A stretch of 64,000 nucleotides of DNA from Ctena decussata (GCA_963989385.1 OZ022507.1:58787400-58851399), one strand, 5' to 3'; positions 26,260 to 38,199 are shown, numbered from the stretch's first letter. Numbers and translations are program-made. The notes: generated by a model not told the origin, from the letters alone.

Positions 26260-29200
26260 ATGTGTCCATCAGTGCTGGATATATCGCGAGATGACTGAAT
26301 ACTGTTTTCCACTGTCAGTTGCATTGTGTTTCAATAGGCAGTCAACTCTGGATATCTCCAAACAACTGATATCTCAAAGTCAATTTTCTGGGCCCAGAAA
26401 ACTTTCTTTGAGATATCGGTAGTTTGAGATAGCCAGAGTTGAACTGTAAACATAAGTCTGCCCACCCCCCACCCCCAAAGCCAAATCACACAAGCAGTGT
26501 TTAAACTTAGCCACATGGTCTACAATGTTCGCCCTTTCATCTGACCTTACACAGTCATGTGTTGTATTTCGATAGACATTCAACTCTGGATATCTCCAAA
26601 CTACTGATATCTCAAAGTTAATTTTCTGGGCCCAGAAAACTTTCTTTGGGATATCAGTAGTTTGAGATAGCCAGAGCTGAGCTGTTTATAGAAACATTCC
26701 CTTCCTCCAAGCTACTACCCCAGCATTATTACTCGGACTTGGCCGCAGGTCTCTACACTGTTTTACCGTTTCACTGTACTGTAAACATAAATAAGAAATG
26801 TGTCCAGACTATATTCTTTGAGATTAGAGGAACTTTGAGACATCAGCGCTTGATATATCGCGAGATGACTGTATACTGTTGGCCGCTGTCAGTTGCGTTA
26901 AGGAATGAAAAAAATACTCACACTATCTCTGGGAATACTCTACCTACTTCCAGTAGGGAACCTGAAATTATAAACTGAGAGCAGCAGCAAAAATTGAACA
27001 CACAAAAGCTAATAATTTACATGTTGCAGTTGGAAGATAAATGTTTGGGCCCCTTTCTCTGAGTCAACATTATTTGCATCTGAATTGACACTGTTGGCCA
27101 TGCATATTTAACCACGTCTGGCGCAACGGCTTTGGTGAACTCGGGCAATAAATTGCCCGAGTCTGCCCACTCCCCACCCCCAAAGCCAAATCACGCAAGC
27201 AGTGTTTAAACTTAGCCACATGGTCTACAATGTTCGCCCTTTCATCTGACCTTACACAGTCATGTGTTGTATTTCGATAGACATTCAACTCTGGATATCT
27301 CCAAACTACTGATATCACAAAGTTAATTTTCTGGGCCCAGAAAACTTTCTTTGGGATATCAGTAGTTTGAGATAGCCAGAGTTGAGCTGTTTATAGAAAC
27401 ATTCCCTTCCTCCAAGCTACTACGCCAGCATTATTACTCGGACTTGGCCGCAGGTCTCTTCACTGTTTTACCATTTCCTCTGACCTTACACCTGTACTGT
27501 ATTTCAATAGGCAGTCAACTCTGTATATCTCCAAACAACTGATAACTCAGTCAATATTCTGGGCCCAGAAAACTTTCTTTGAGATATCAGTAGTTCGAGA
27601 TAGCCAGAGTTGAACTGTAAACATAAATAGGAAATGTGTTCAGACTATATTCTTTGAGCTAAGAGGGACTTTGACACATCAGTGCTGGATATATCGCGAG
27701 ATGACTGAATACTGTTTTCCACTGTCAGTTGCATTGTGTTTCAATTGGCAGTCAACTCTGGATATCTCCAAACAACTGATATCTCAAAGTCAATTTTCTG
27801 GGCCCAGAAAACTTTCTTTGAGATATCGGTAGTTTGAGATAGCCAGAGTTGAACTGTAAACATAAATAAGAAATGTGTCCAGACTATATTCTTTGAGATT
27901 GAACTATATTCTTTGAGACATCAGCGCTTGATATATCGCGAGATGACTGTATACTGTTGGCCGCTGTCAGTTGCGTTAAGGAATGAAAAAATTACTCACA
28001 CTATCTCTGGGAATACTCTACCTACTTCCAGTAGGGAACCTGAAATTATAAACTGAGAGCAGCAGCAAAAATTGAACACACAAAAGCTAATAATTTACAT
28101 GTTGCAGTTGGAAGATAAATGTTTGGGCCCCTTTCTCTGAGTCAACATTATTTGCATCTGAATTGACACTGTTGGCCATGCATATTTAACCACGTCTGGC
28201 GTAACGGCTTTGGTGAACTCGGGCAATAAAATTGCCCGAGTCTGCCCACCCCCCACCCCCAAAGCCAAATCACGCAAGCAGTGTTTAAACTTAGCCACAT
28301 GGTCTACAATGTTCGCTCTTTCATCTGACCTTACACAGTCATGTGTTGTATTTCGATAGACATTCAACTCTGGATATCTCCAAACTACTGATATCTCAAA
28401 GTTAATTTTCTGGGCCCAGAAAACTTTCTTTGGGATATCAGTAGTTTGAGATAGCTAGAGTTGAGCTGTTTATAGAAACATTCCCTTCCTCCAAGCTACT
28501 ACGCCAGCATTATTACTCGGACTTGGCCGCAGGTCTCTACACTGTTTTACCGTTTCCTCTGACCTTACACCTGTACTGTATTTCAATAGGCAGTCAACTC
28601 TGTATATCTCCAAACAACTGATAACTCAAAGTCAATATTCTGGGCCCAGAAAACTTTCTTTGAGATATCGGTAGTTCGAGATAGCCAGAGTTGAACTGTA
28701 AACATAAATAGGAAATGTGTCCAGACTATATTCTTTGAGATAAGAGCGACTTTGACACATCAGTGCTGGATATATCGCGAGATGACTGAATACTGTTTTC
28801 CACTGTCAGTTGCATTGTGTTTCAATAGGCAGTCAACTCTGGATATCTCCAAACAACTGATATCTCAAAGTCTATTTTCTGGGCCCAGAAAACTTTCTTT
28901 GAGATACCGGTAGTTCGAGATAGCCAGAGTTGAACTGTAAACATAAATAGGAAATGTGTCCATCAGTGCTGGATATATCGCGAGATGACTGAATACTGTT
29001 TTCCACTGTCAGTTGCATTGTGTTTCAATTGGCAGTCAACTCTGGATATCTCCAAACAACTGATATCTCAAAGTCAATTTTCTGGGCCCAGAAAACTTTC
29101 TTTGAGATATCGGTAGTTTGAGATAGCCAGAGTTGAACTGTAAACATAAATAAGAAATGTGTCCAGACTATATTCTTTGAGATTGAACTATATTCTTTGA
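26260..29200. repeat. Rearranged part of the satellite with deletion junctions
   Basis: Several novel joins occur here. At about 26,268 and 28,962 the monomer jumps from AATGTGTCC directly to ATCAGTGCTGG, removing the CTTTGAGATAAGAG segment. At about 26,455 a monomer is joined straight to the second half of module A (ACATAAGTCTGCCC). At about 26,770 the third spacer joins a monomer (TTTCACTGTACTG). At about 27,897 and 29,182 the same odd sequence GAGATTGAACTATATTC appears. Two of these junctions occur twice about 1.3-2.7 kb apart, so the rearranged unit was itself re-amplified. Unequal exchange is the simplest explanation. Confidence 0.8.
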
Positions 29201-32200
29201 GACATCAGCGCTTGATATATCGCGAGATGACTGTATACTGTTGGCCGCTGTCAGTTGCGTTAAGGAATGAAAAAAATACTCACACTATCTCTGGGAATAC
29301 TCTACCTACTTCCAGTAGGGAACCTGAAATTATAAACTGAGAGCAGCAGCAAAAATTGAACACACAAAAGCTAATAATTTACATGTTGCAGTTGGAAGAT
29401 AAATGTTTGGGCCCCTTTCTCTGAGTCAACATTATTTGCATCTGAATTGACACTGTTGGCCATGCATATTTAACCACGTCTGGCGTAACGGCTTTGGTGA
29501 ACTGGGGCAATAAATTGCCCGAGTCTGCCCACCCCCCACCCCAAAAGCCAAATCACGCAAGCAGTGTTTAAACTTAGCCACATGGTCTACAATGTTCGCC
29601 CTTTCATCTGACCTTACACAGTCATGTGTTGTATTTCGATAGACATTCAACTCTGGATAACTCCAAACTACTGATATCTCAAAGTTAATTTTCTGGGCCC
29701 AGAAAACTTTCTTTGGGATATCAGTAGTTTGAGATAGCCAGAGTTGAGCTGTTTATAGAAACATTCCCTTCCTCCAAGCTACTACGCCAGCATTATTACT
29801 CGGACTTGGCCGCAGGTCTCTACACTGTTTAACCGTTTCCTCTGACCTTACACCTGTACTGTATTTCAATAGGCAGTCAACTCTGTATATCTCCAAACAA
29901 CTGATAACTCAAAGTAAATATTCTGGGCCCAGAAAACTTTCTTTGAGATATCGGTAGTTCGAGATAGCCAGAGTTGAACTGTAAACATAAATAGGAAATG
30001 TGTCCAGACTATATTCTTTGAGATAAGAGCGACTTTGACACATCAGTGCTGGATATATCGCGAGATGACTGAATACTGTTTTCTGCTGTCAGTTGCATTG
30101 TATTTCAATAGGCAGTCAACTCTGGATATCTCCAAACAACTGATATCTCAAAGTCAATTTTCTGGGGCCAGAAAACTTTCTTTGAGATATCTGTAGTTTG
30201 AGATAGCCAGAGTTGAACTGTAAACATAAATAGGAAATGTGTTCAGACTATAACCTTTTGAGATAAGAGGGACTTTGACACATCAGTGCTGGAAAAATCG
30301 CGAGATGATTGTATACTGTTTTCAGTTGTCAGTTGCATTGTATTTCAATAGGCAAACACGTCTGGCGTAACGGCTTTGGTGAACTCGGGCAATAAATTGC
30401 CCGAGTCCTCCCACCCCCCACCCCCAAAGCCGAATCACGCAAGCAGTGTTTAAACTTAGCCACATGGTCAACAATGTTGACCTTTCGGCTGACCTTACAC
30501 ATGTGTTGTATTTCAATAGACATTCAACTCTGGATATCTCCAAACTACTGATATCTCAAAGTTAATTTTCTGGGTCAAGAAAACTTTCTGTGGGATTTCA
30601 GTAGTTTGAGATAGTTAGAGTTGAACTGAAAAAGAAACATTCCCTTCCTCCAAGCTACTACGCCAGCAATTATTACTCAGACTTGGCCGCAGGTCTCTAC
30701 ACTGTTTTACCGTTTTATCTGACCTTACACCTGTACTGTATTTCAATAGGCAGTCAACTCTGGATATCTCCAAACAACTGATATCTCAAAGTCTATTTTC
30801 TGGGCCCAGAAAACTTTCTTTTAGATATCGGTAGTCTGAGATAGCCAGAGTTGAACTGTAAACATAAATAGGAAATGTGTCTAGACTATATTCTTTTAGA
30901 CCAGAGGGACTTTGACACATCAGTGCCGGATATATCGCGAGATGACTGAATACTGTTTTCACTGTCAGTTGCATTGTGTTTCAATAGGCAGTCAACTCTG
31001 GATATCTCCAAACAACTGATATCTCAAAGTCAATTTTCTGGGCCCAGAAAACTTTCTTTGAGATACCGGTAGTTTGAGATAGCCAGAGTTGAACTGTAAA
31101 CATAAATAGGAAATGTGTCCAGACTATATTCTTTGAGATAAGAGAGACTTTGACACATCAGTGCTGGATATATCTCAAGATGACTGAACACTGTTTTCTG
31201 CTGTCAGGTGCATTGTATTTCAATAGGCAGTCAACTCTGGATATCTCCAAACAACTGATATCTCAAAGTCAATTTTCTGGGCCGAGAAAATTTTCTTTGA
31301 GTTATCGGTAGTGTGAGATAGCCAGAGTTAAACTGTGAACATAAATAGGAAATGTGTTCAGACTATATTCTTTGAGATAAGAGGGACTTTGACACATCAG
31401 TGCTGGATATATCGCGAGATGACTGAATACTGTTTTCCACTGTCAGTTGCATTGTGTTTCAATTGGCAGTCAACTCTGGATATCTCCAAACAACTGATAT
31501 CTCAAAGTCAATTTTCTGGGCCCAGAAAACTTTCTTTGAGATATCGGTAGTTTGAGATAGCCAGAGTTGAACTGTAAACATAAATAAGAAATGTGTCCAG
31601 ACTATATTCTTTGAGATTAGAGGGACTTTGAGACATCAGCGCTTGATATATCGCGAGATGACTGTATACTGTTGGCCGCTGTCAGTTGCGTTAAGGAATG
31701 AAAAAAATACTCACACTATCTCTGGGAATACTCTACCTACTTCCAGTAGGGAACCTGAAATTATAAACTGAGAGCAGCAGCAAAAATTGAACACACAAAA
31801 GCTAATAATTTACATGTTGCAGTTGGAAGATAAATGTTTGGGCCCCTTTCTCTGAGTCAACATTATTTGCATCTGAATTGACACTGTTGGCCATGCATAT
31901 TTAACCACGTCTGGCGTAACGGCTTTGGTGAACTGGGGCAATAAATTGCCCGAGTCTGCCCACCCCCCCACCCCCAAAGCCAAATCACGCAAGCAGTGTT
32001 TAAACTTAGCCACATGGTCTACAATGTTCGCCCTTTCATCTGACCGTACACAGTCATGTGTTGTATTTCGATAGACATTCAACTCTGGATATCTCCAAAC
32101 TACTGATATCTCAAAGTTAATTTTCTGGGCCCAGAAAACTTTCTTTGGGATATCAGTAGTTTGAGATAGCCAGAGTTGAGCTGTTTATAGAAACATTCCC

Positions 32201-33399
32201 TTCCTCCAAGCTACTACGCCAGCATTATTACTCGGACTTGGCCGCAGGTCTCTACACTGTTTTACCGTTTCCTCTGACTTTACACCTGTACTGTATTTCA
32301 ATAGGCAGTCAACTCTGTATATCTCCAAACTACTGATAACTCAAAGTCAATATTCTGGGCCCAGAAAACTTTCTTTGAGATATCGGTAGTTCGAGATAGC
32401 CAGAGTTGAACTGTAAACATAAATAGGAAATGTGTCCAGACTATATTCTTTGAGATAAGAGCGACTTTGACACATCAGTGCTGGATATATCGCGAGATGA
32501 CTGAATACTGTTTTCCACTGTCAGTTGCATTGTGTTTCAATAGGCAGTCAACTCTGGATATCTCCAAACAACTGATATCTCAAAGTCAATTTTCTGGGCC
32601 CAGAAAACTTTCTTTGAGATATCGGTAGTTTGAGATAGCCAGAGTTGAACTGTAAACATAAATAAGAAATGTGTCCAGACTATATTCTTTGAGATTAGAG
32701 GGACTTTGAGACATCAGCGCTTGATATATCGCGAGATGACTGTATACTGTTGGCCGCTGTCAGTTGCGTTAAGGAATGAAAAAAATACTCACACTATCTC
32801 TGGGAATACCTTACCTACTTCCAGTAGGGAACCTGAAATTATAAACTGAGAGCAGCAGCAAAAATTGAACACACAAAAGCTAATAATTTACATGTTGCAG
32901 TTGGAAGATAAATGTTTGGGCCCCTTTCTCTGAGTCAACATTATTTGCATCTGAATTGACACTGTTGGCCATGCATATTTAAACACGTCTGGCGTAACAG
33001 CTTTGGTGAACTCGGGCAATAAATTGCCCGAGTCTGCCCACCCCCAAAGCCAAATCACGCAAGCAGTGTTTAAACTTAGCCACATGGTCTACAATGTTCG
33101 CCCTTTCATCTGACCTTACACAGTCATGTGTTGTATTTCGATAGACATTCAACTCTGGATATCTCCAAACTACTGATATCTCAAAGTTAATTTTCTGGGC
33201 CCAGAAAACTTTCTTTGGGATATCAGTAGTTTGAGATAGCCAGAGTTGAGCTGTTTATAGAAACATTCCCTTCCTCCAAGCTACTACGCCAGTATTATTA
33301 CCTGGACTTGGCCGCAGGTCTCTACACTGTTTTACCGTTTCCTCTGACCTTACACCTGTACTGTATTTCAATAGGCAGTCAACTCTGTATATCTCCAAA

Positions 33400-34192
33400 C
33401 AACTGATAACTCAAAGTCAATATTCTGGGCCCAGAAAACTTTCTTTGAGATATTGGTAGTTTGAGATAGCCAGAGTTGAACTGTTAACATAAATAGGAAA
33501 TGTGTTCAGACTATATTCTTTGAGATAAGAGGGACTTTGAGACATCAGTGCTGTATATATCGCAAGATGACTGTATACTGTTTACCGCTGTCAGTTGCAT
33601 TGTATTTCAATAGGCAGTCAACTCTGGATATCTCCAAACAACTGATATCTCAAAGTCAATTTTCTGGGCCCAGAAAACTTTCTTTGAGATATCGGTAGTT
33701 TGAGATAGCCAGAGCTGAAGTGTAAACATAAATAGAAAATGTGTCCAGACTATATTCTTTGAGATAAGAGGGATTTTGAGACATCAGTGCTGGATATATC
33801 GCGAGATGTCTGTTTGCTGTTTTCCGCTGTCGGTTGAAATGTATTTCAATAGGCAGTCAACTCTGGATATCTCCAAACAACTAATATCTCAAAGTCAATT
33901 TTCTGGGCCCAGAAAACTTTCTTTGAGATATCTGTAGTTTGAGATAGCCAGAGTTGAACTGTAATCATAAATAGGAAATGTGTTCAGACTATATTCTTTG
34001 AGATTAGAGGGACTTTGAGACATCAGTGCTGGATATATTGTGAGATGACTGTATACGGTTTGCCGCTGTCAGTTGCGTTAAGGAATGAAAAAAAATACTC
34101 ACACTATCTCTGGGAATACTCTACCTACTTCCAGTAGGGAACCTGAAATTATAAACATTATTTGCATCTGAATTGACACTGTTGGCCATGCA
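33400..34192. repeat. Right edge of the satellite array with diverged monomers
   Basis: The last three monomers carry more unique changes than the interior ones (CTGTATATATCGCAAGATG, GGTTGAAATG, ATATTGTGAGATG). This is the usual pattern at array edges, where homogenisation is weak. The final module A copy lost its middle: TTATAAAC joins ATTATTTGCATCTG, and similarity stops after GGCCATGCA at about 34,191. No element or target duplication is evident at the border. Confidence 0.8.
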
Positions 34193-34375
34193 AATTTTTT
34201 AACCTGAAAGGTCAAACAACGTTATGGCCGAACTTATATAGCGGACGAAATTACTGCGTTTCAGCTGAAAACCACCGCTGTCAAGTAGACATTTTGGTAG
34301 AAAAATTCTCTTGTTTTTTAGGACACATATGGGCTACTCATTTTATCTGATGATTATTATTAATTTCGAAAAATC

Positions 34376-34400
34376 CAGGGGGGGGGGGTGGGGGGGGGAC
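34376..34400. repeat. Poly-G tract
   Basis: Two G-runs interrupted by a single T. This is simple sequence in otherwise featureless DNA (34,193-34,555). A short open frame running through it codes mainly for glycine and is not credible as a gene. Confidence 0.8.
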
Positions 34401-34555
34401 GTTTACTACGAACTTCCCGTTCAACGAGTTGTTATATCCCTCCCTTACAAGAACAACCATGGTATGGAGCACTTGAACACTGTCAACGTCACTTGATGTG
34501 TGACTTCTATAGGATATCCATTTGCGGCCAACATAGGGGTTCCAATTTCACACAG

Positions 34556-34612
34556 CCTTTCACTGCCACCGTCTTATCGTCCTGATATGACTGAAATACT
34601 ATTAAAAAGGTC
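34556..34612 (+). mobile_element. SINE family B, 3' tail fragment
   Basis: A short piece carrying GATATGACTGAAATACT and TTAAAAAGG matches the 3' body of family B SINEs, for example 51,152-51,360 in the same orientation. The tRNA-derived head is absent. Confidence 0.6.
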
Positions 34613-34827
34613 ATTATTTCGGAAAAGAGGCAGGGTGCGTTTATGAGAGCAGATGAGTTTATTAGTATTAATATGGTATCCGTCTTGCAAATTATCAATT
34701 TGTCGGATCGGTAGGTTGGAAGGAAGACTTTTCCGGGGGCCACAAGGTACTGGTTGCGACTAAAATGCATTTGCAAATAGTTTAAATCCGAATCAAAGTA
34801 ATCCTTTAGAGATATAGGGAGGGAAAG

Positions 34828-35110
34828 CGACTGAAGGATCATTATCGATAAGCGCCTCAGACCGTCAGAGAGAGAGAGAGAGAGAATGCTGTGGGAGACT
34901 CAAGGAGCATAATCGATAAGCGCCTCAGAGATAGAATGAGAGAGAGAAGCTGTTGTGGGAGACTGAAAGATCATTTTCGATAAGCGACCCAGTGCGAGAT
35001 AGAGAAACGGAGAGAGAGAAACACTGCAGTGGGAGACTGAAGGGTCGTTACTGATAAGCGCCTCAGCGCGACAGAGAGAGAGGGAGAGAGAGAGAGAGAG
35101 AGGAGACGTG
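34828..35110. repeat. Four-unit tandem repeat, 64-74 bp period, rich in (GA)n
   Basis: Four degenerate units each contain GACTGAAGGATCATTATCGA, then TAAGCGCCTCAG, then a (GA)n stretch of varying length and a GTGGGAG end. Units start near 34,831, 34,898, 34,962 and 35,036. Length differences come from the GA tract. The minus-strand open frame through it is serine/leucine repeats only. Confidence 0.85.
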
Positions 35111-35154
35111 CGTTTTGATGACAAATCACGTCTTCAAAAAATATAAAACTTTAA

Positions 35155-35942
35155 CCCAAATCTTTCAGACAAATTTCCAAGTAGATGACCTTGACTTCAA
35201 TGTCACCCAGTGGAGTTAGTATATAGTATTTTTTACTTGTACAACTCAAACAAGTATCTAACATCGATTCAGGTGTAAACTAAGTCTATGCTAAGCATTA
35301 TGAATCAGTATGCAATTTAATAAAAATTGATAAAGAATAAAATTCCCTAAGTCCATGACCTTGACATCAAGGTCACTGAGCGGGGTTGGGGTAGTACTTT
35401 GTTAAACTTTGGACTAATATCTAACTTCAGTGCAAATATCAAAAGAATCCATCAATGGCTTCAGAAGATATAAGTCTTTAAAAAACTTTAACCAAACAAT
35501 CAAATCCGTAAATAGAGAATTTTCTAAGTCCATGCCCTTGAAATCAAGGTCACTGAGTGGGGTGGGTGGTATCCTGTAAAACTTTGCACCAATATCTATC
35601 TGCAGTGCAAATATCGAAAGAATCCATCCATGGGTTAAGGAGATACTAGGCTTTAAAAAAAAACTTTAACCAAAACATCCAGTCCAGAAAAAAAGCAATT
35701 TTCTAAGTCCATGACCATGCCCTTGAAATCAAGGTCAATGAGTGGAGTGGGTGGTATCCTGTAAATCTTTGGACCAATATCTAACTACGGTGCAAGTATC
35801 GAATGAATTCATCCATGGGGTAAGGAGATATAGGCCTTTAAATATCTTTAACCAAAACATCCAATCCGGACGCCGACGCTGACGCGGACGCCGACGCCAG
35901 GGTGACAATAGCTCTTCCTGAACTTTCGTCCAGGCGAGCTAA
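35155..35942. repeat. Degenerate tandem repeat of about 176 bp with GACGCC-rich end
   Basis: Four units begin with a form of AAGTCCATGACCTTGACATC, then AAGGTCACTGAG, near 35,180, 35,350, 35,528 and 35,704. Each runs through CTTTGGACCAATATCTAAC and AATCCATCCATGGG. The array ends in GGACGCCGACGCTGACGCGG and then GTCCAGGCGAGCTAAAA. A similar end is seen without units at 50,660-50,703 (AACGCCAACGCCGTTCAGG, then CGAGCTAAAA), so the end segment is a dispersed feature. I infer the 3' part of a non-autonomous element; its class is unknown. Confidence 0.8.
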
Positions 35943-36282
35943 AAATGGAAGTGCAGGCAACATCGAGCGAAAACTTTGATGAACATGATTATGACATGTG
36001 AACTGCTGCTAAAGGTTGCACAGATCTTCACGGTAGCTGACCCGGCGTTTGCCTGTAGAACATTGTTAGAAAATTACAATATGGCAGTGTTTACTGGCCG
36101 CACTCGAAAATACCTTTATAATGTTGAAGGGCAACATGACCCAAACAACACCTGTTCTTTTCTTTCCTACTCTGCTTGATAATTCCTGCAAATTTTACGG
36201 GTGCTCGTAAAAATAACGGTAAATGGACTGGCAGCTGGTTTCCAGTTATTCTACCGTAAAATCTACGGAATTATTCTACAGT
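35943..36282. other. No gene recognised; short palindromic repeat fragment
   Basis: A 67-codon open frame at 35,976-36,179 has no recognisable domain. At 36,215-36,275, AACGGTAAATGGACTGGCAG and later TACCGTAAAATCTACGG form a weak inverted arrangement reminiscent of small dispersed repeats. Nothing here supports a gene. Confidence 0.5.
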
Positions 36283-36435
36283 GTACTAAGTGCACATATT
36301 TTCGCCAGAAGCTTACAACTGCCGTTCTTGAATCAGCGAAAGGAGAAACGAAAGTATGTGGCCAGAGCGAGTAGCGAACCCAAGACCTCTGACTTTTAAG
36401 TTAGGTGCCCTACCATCTGCACTAAGCGGCCCGGC
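36283..36435 (-). mobile_element. SINE family A, partial copy with complete tRNA-like head
   Basis: On the minus strand this copy starts GCCGGGCCGCTTAGTGCAGA, carries an A-box-like TAGTGCAGATGG and a decayed B box (GGTTCGCTACTC), and continues through the family body to TACTTAGTGCAC, where it stops. The 3' third of the family is missing. It lies about 430 bp from the complete copy at 36,870. Confidence 0.85.
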
Positions 36436-36624
36436 TCATGTGGAAGAAAAAAGTATATGTAGTTTATCTGGAGGAAGACTTTTTTTGAAATTGTATCTTT
36501 CATCAAGATACAATTTAACCACTTTTAGTCTGCATTTTTTTAGATACACGTACATGTACATGTTGAAGGTCGAGCCTCGTTTGGAATCTAACTCAAGCCG
36601 CAATACGTCAATACCAACAAAGAA

Positions 36625-36735
36625 GCATGTGTGCCCAGCTAAGACATAGATCAGCCTGGGTGGATGCCCAAGCTTACCTGGGTCTTCGCTATGCGCACAT
36701 GTCACTTTGTTGGTTTTGTCGTGCCGCGTCTTATT
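36625..36735. repeat. Dispersed foldback repeat arm (GATCAGCCTGG family)
   Basis: This contains TAGATCAGCCTGGGTGGATG, then CCCAAGCTTACCTGGGTC, then ATGCGCACATGTCACTTTG. It matches one arm of the inverted repeat at 56,263-56,450 and the copy at 44,213-44,340. It is a small element or element arm, present at least four times here counting inverted arms. Confidence 0.75.
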
Positions 36736-36857
36736 TTTGGGACAGATATCTTGAAGCCAACAGTGCGGAACCAGAGCAGTCAGATCAAAACCTAAACGGC
36801 TTGCTCTTCAAGCTGCATCTCTTAGATGCATTAATTACTGTATTGAAAAACAGAAAT

Positions 36858-37155
36858 GCTAAATTTAGGTTGGTTGGTTGGTTGAGTTGATGCTAACGTC
36901 CACGGTAAACAACTACGGTCATGTCGGAACGGTCAGTTAACCTAACCACACTATTCCTGGGCAGGCTTAGACCTCCTAAGCGGTTAACCAGTACTAAGTG
37001 CACATAATTTCGCCAGTAACTGACAACTGCCCTTCTTGAATCAGCGGAAGGAGAAACGAAAGTATGTGGCCAGACCGGGATTCGAACCCAGGACCTCTGA
37101 CTTACGACTCAGGTGCCCTACCGATTGCGCTACCCGGCCCGGCGCTAAATTTAGG
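36858..37155 (-). mobile_element. SINE family A, complete copy with 12-bp target duplication
   Basis: The element (36,870-37,143, 274 bp) is bounded by GCTAAATTTAGG on both sides (36,858-36,869 and 37,144-37,155). On the minus strand it starts with a tRNA-like head: A box TAGCGCAATCGG and B box GGTTCGAATCC, with an anticodon-arm-like CCTGAGTCGTAAGTCAG between. The family body follows, with TACTTTCGTTTCTCC and CTAAGCGGTTAACC, and the 3' end is CCAACCAACCAACC. These are the marks of a Pol III-transcribed, LINE-mobilised SINE. The copy at 61,711 has CAT at the anticodon position, which hints at a Met-type progenitor, but isotype is uncertain. Confidence 0.96.
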
Positions 37156-37334
37156 ACAGTTTCGGTAAGTATTTAAGTGTCCCAATTTTTACGGTAAGAC
37201 TCGCATGTCGAAGTCAAGGGTTGTAGCTTAGAAGCAGCGTGAAGAGGCACTGATATAAGGAACTGATACTGTAACAGTCAAATTCCACAGCCCGCCGGTG
37301 ACAACAAAGAGGAATTAGTTACATGGAGGTAACC

Positions 37335-37436
37335 CAGCGGGCACATGACGTTGAAATGACGTCGTACTGACGTCATGTGACGTCACGACGTCACGCCGAC
37401 ATCAGTGCGACGTCATTTGACGTCACGTGCCCGCTG
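37335..37436. repeat. 102-bp palindrome rich in TGACGTCA-like motifs
   Basis: The ends CAGCGGGCAC and GTGCCCGCTG are exact inverted repeats, and the interior repeats ATGACGT / ACGTCAT in both orientations. Related copies lie at 38,958-39,037 and 53,722-53,805. A palindromic MITE is the likely nature. No target duplication is clear. Confidence 0.8.
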
Positions 37437-37442
37437 CGTTTA

Positions 37443-37923
37443 AGGCCCCATTGCTCTATCAGCATGCAAAAATTTTGTCATGAGGTATCGCTGCAAGCTT
37501 CTGACTATAGTTTCGTAATTGTAATTGATCGTGATTAGCCAGCTTTAAAAAAATAAAATGTCCTTGAATTTCACATAAAAAGAGTTTGAAATCTTATTTG
37601 GGTCATTTTAGTTGGCAACTAAAATGACCTACTTTCGATTTCAAAAATGGTAAAAATACAATGTACATGCGTGGAGTCCCAATCACTATCCCGCCTATGT
37701 TTATATAGTATTGGTAGACGGGAAACCAGAACATGAAATTTTATTATGTTGAGCAATAACTTATTTTCAAAAACTTGTTTTCTTTATTTTTTGCCAATTA
37801 TTTGACTCAATTTATGCACACCAACTCACATTTCATTACCAAACGTTAAGGTTGAACCACTTTTTACAATGATATGAGTTTAGGCGTTTTTACCGCTGAT
37901 AGGACTATGGAGACTTTAAGGCA
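37443..37923. repeat. Dispersed repeat of about 480 bp, copy 1
   Basis: Starts AAGGCCCCATTGCTCTATCA and ends TAGGACTATGGAGACTTTAA. A diverged copy in the same orientation lies at 62,217-62,705. Shared landmarks are CATGAGGTATCGCTGCAAGC, GGTAAAAATACAATGTACA and GGAAACCAGAA. It contains a 28-bp perfect palindrome at 37,604-37,631 (GTCATTTTAGTTGG, then its complement). No conserved reading frame: the two copies have stops at different places. Type unknown. Confidence 0.85.
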
Positions 37924-38199
37924 ATACGAGCGGACAGTCAAATGAAAAGCTCTTTTCCAGGTAGGTGGTCATAAAGCTAAACACCTATTTTCACATAATT
38001 TTTATTATCTTTATGCATCTGTATACTTTCGCGATCTTACACTTGCCTTCAGGTGAAAAGGGGTACACTTTCTAGGGAAACAACTCTTCCGGTTTCAATC
38101 TGCTCCCTTTCTCTGTGGGAGTAAACTTTCAAAGGAAACTAGATGGCCGCGGCCTGCATGTCTAGCCCGTTGGCGCTTTGACAGTAGTGAAAATGCGTT

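Larger units (their letters stand above)
1..34192. repeat. Satellite array with higher-order repeat structure (left end outside window)
   Basis: Near-continuous tandem repetition runs from the first base to about 34,192, where the last unit breaks off into unrelated sequence. The base unit is about 239 bp (for example starts at 2887, 3126, 3365 and 3603). Monomers are interleaved with a long spacer module that begins with AAGGAATGAAAA. That module starts near 1170, 3826, 6257, 8202, 10393, 12099, 13180, 16244, 18436, 20151, 21947, 24411, 26901, 27979, 29264, 31695, 32771 and 34079. Higher-order units are therefore about 1.08, 1.29, 1.71, 1.95, 2.19, 2.43, 2.46 and 3.06 kb, mostly differing by whole monomers. 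Short open frames of 60 to 90 codons recur once per unit on both strands; they are by-products of repetition, since they lie inside the inverted repeats and simple C-runs. Satellite identity is seen directly; any centromeric or heterochromatic role is unproven. Confidence 0.97.

Noticed and set aside
235..33100. Dozens of recurring 60-90 codon frames in the satellite (for example 811-1026, 2454-2675, 4892-5086, 8373-8591).
   Set aside because: They recur with every repeat unit, on both strands and in overlapping frames, contain translated inverted repeats and C-runs, and show no domain. They are by-products of the satellite.
1..34192. CRISPR-like array.
   Set aside because: Repeats are hundreds of bases long, contiguous, with no unique spacers of constant size, and the DNA is eukaryotic.
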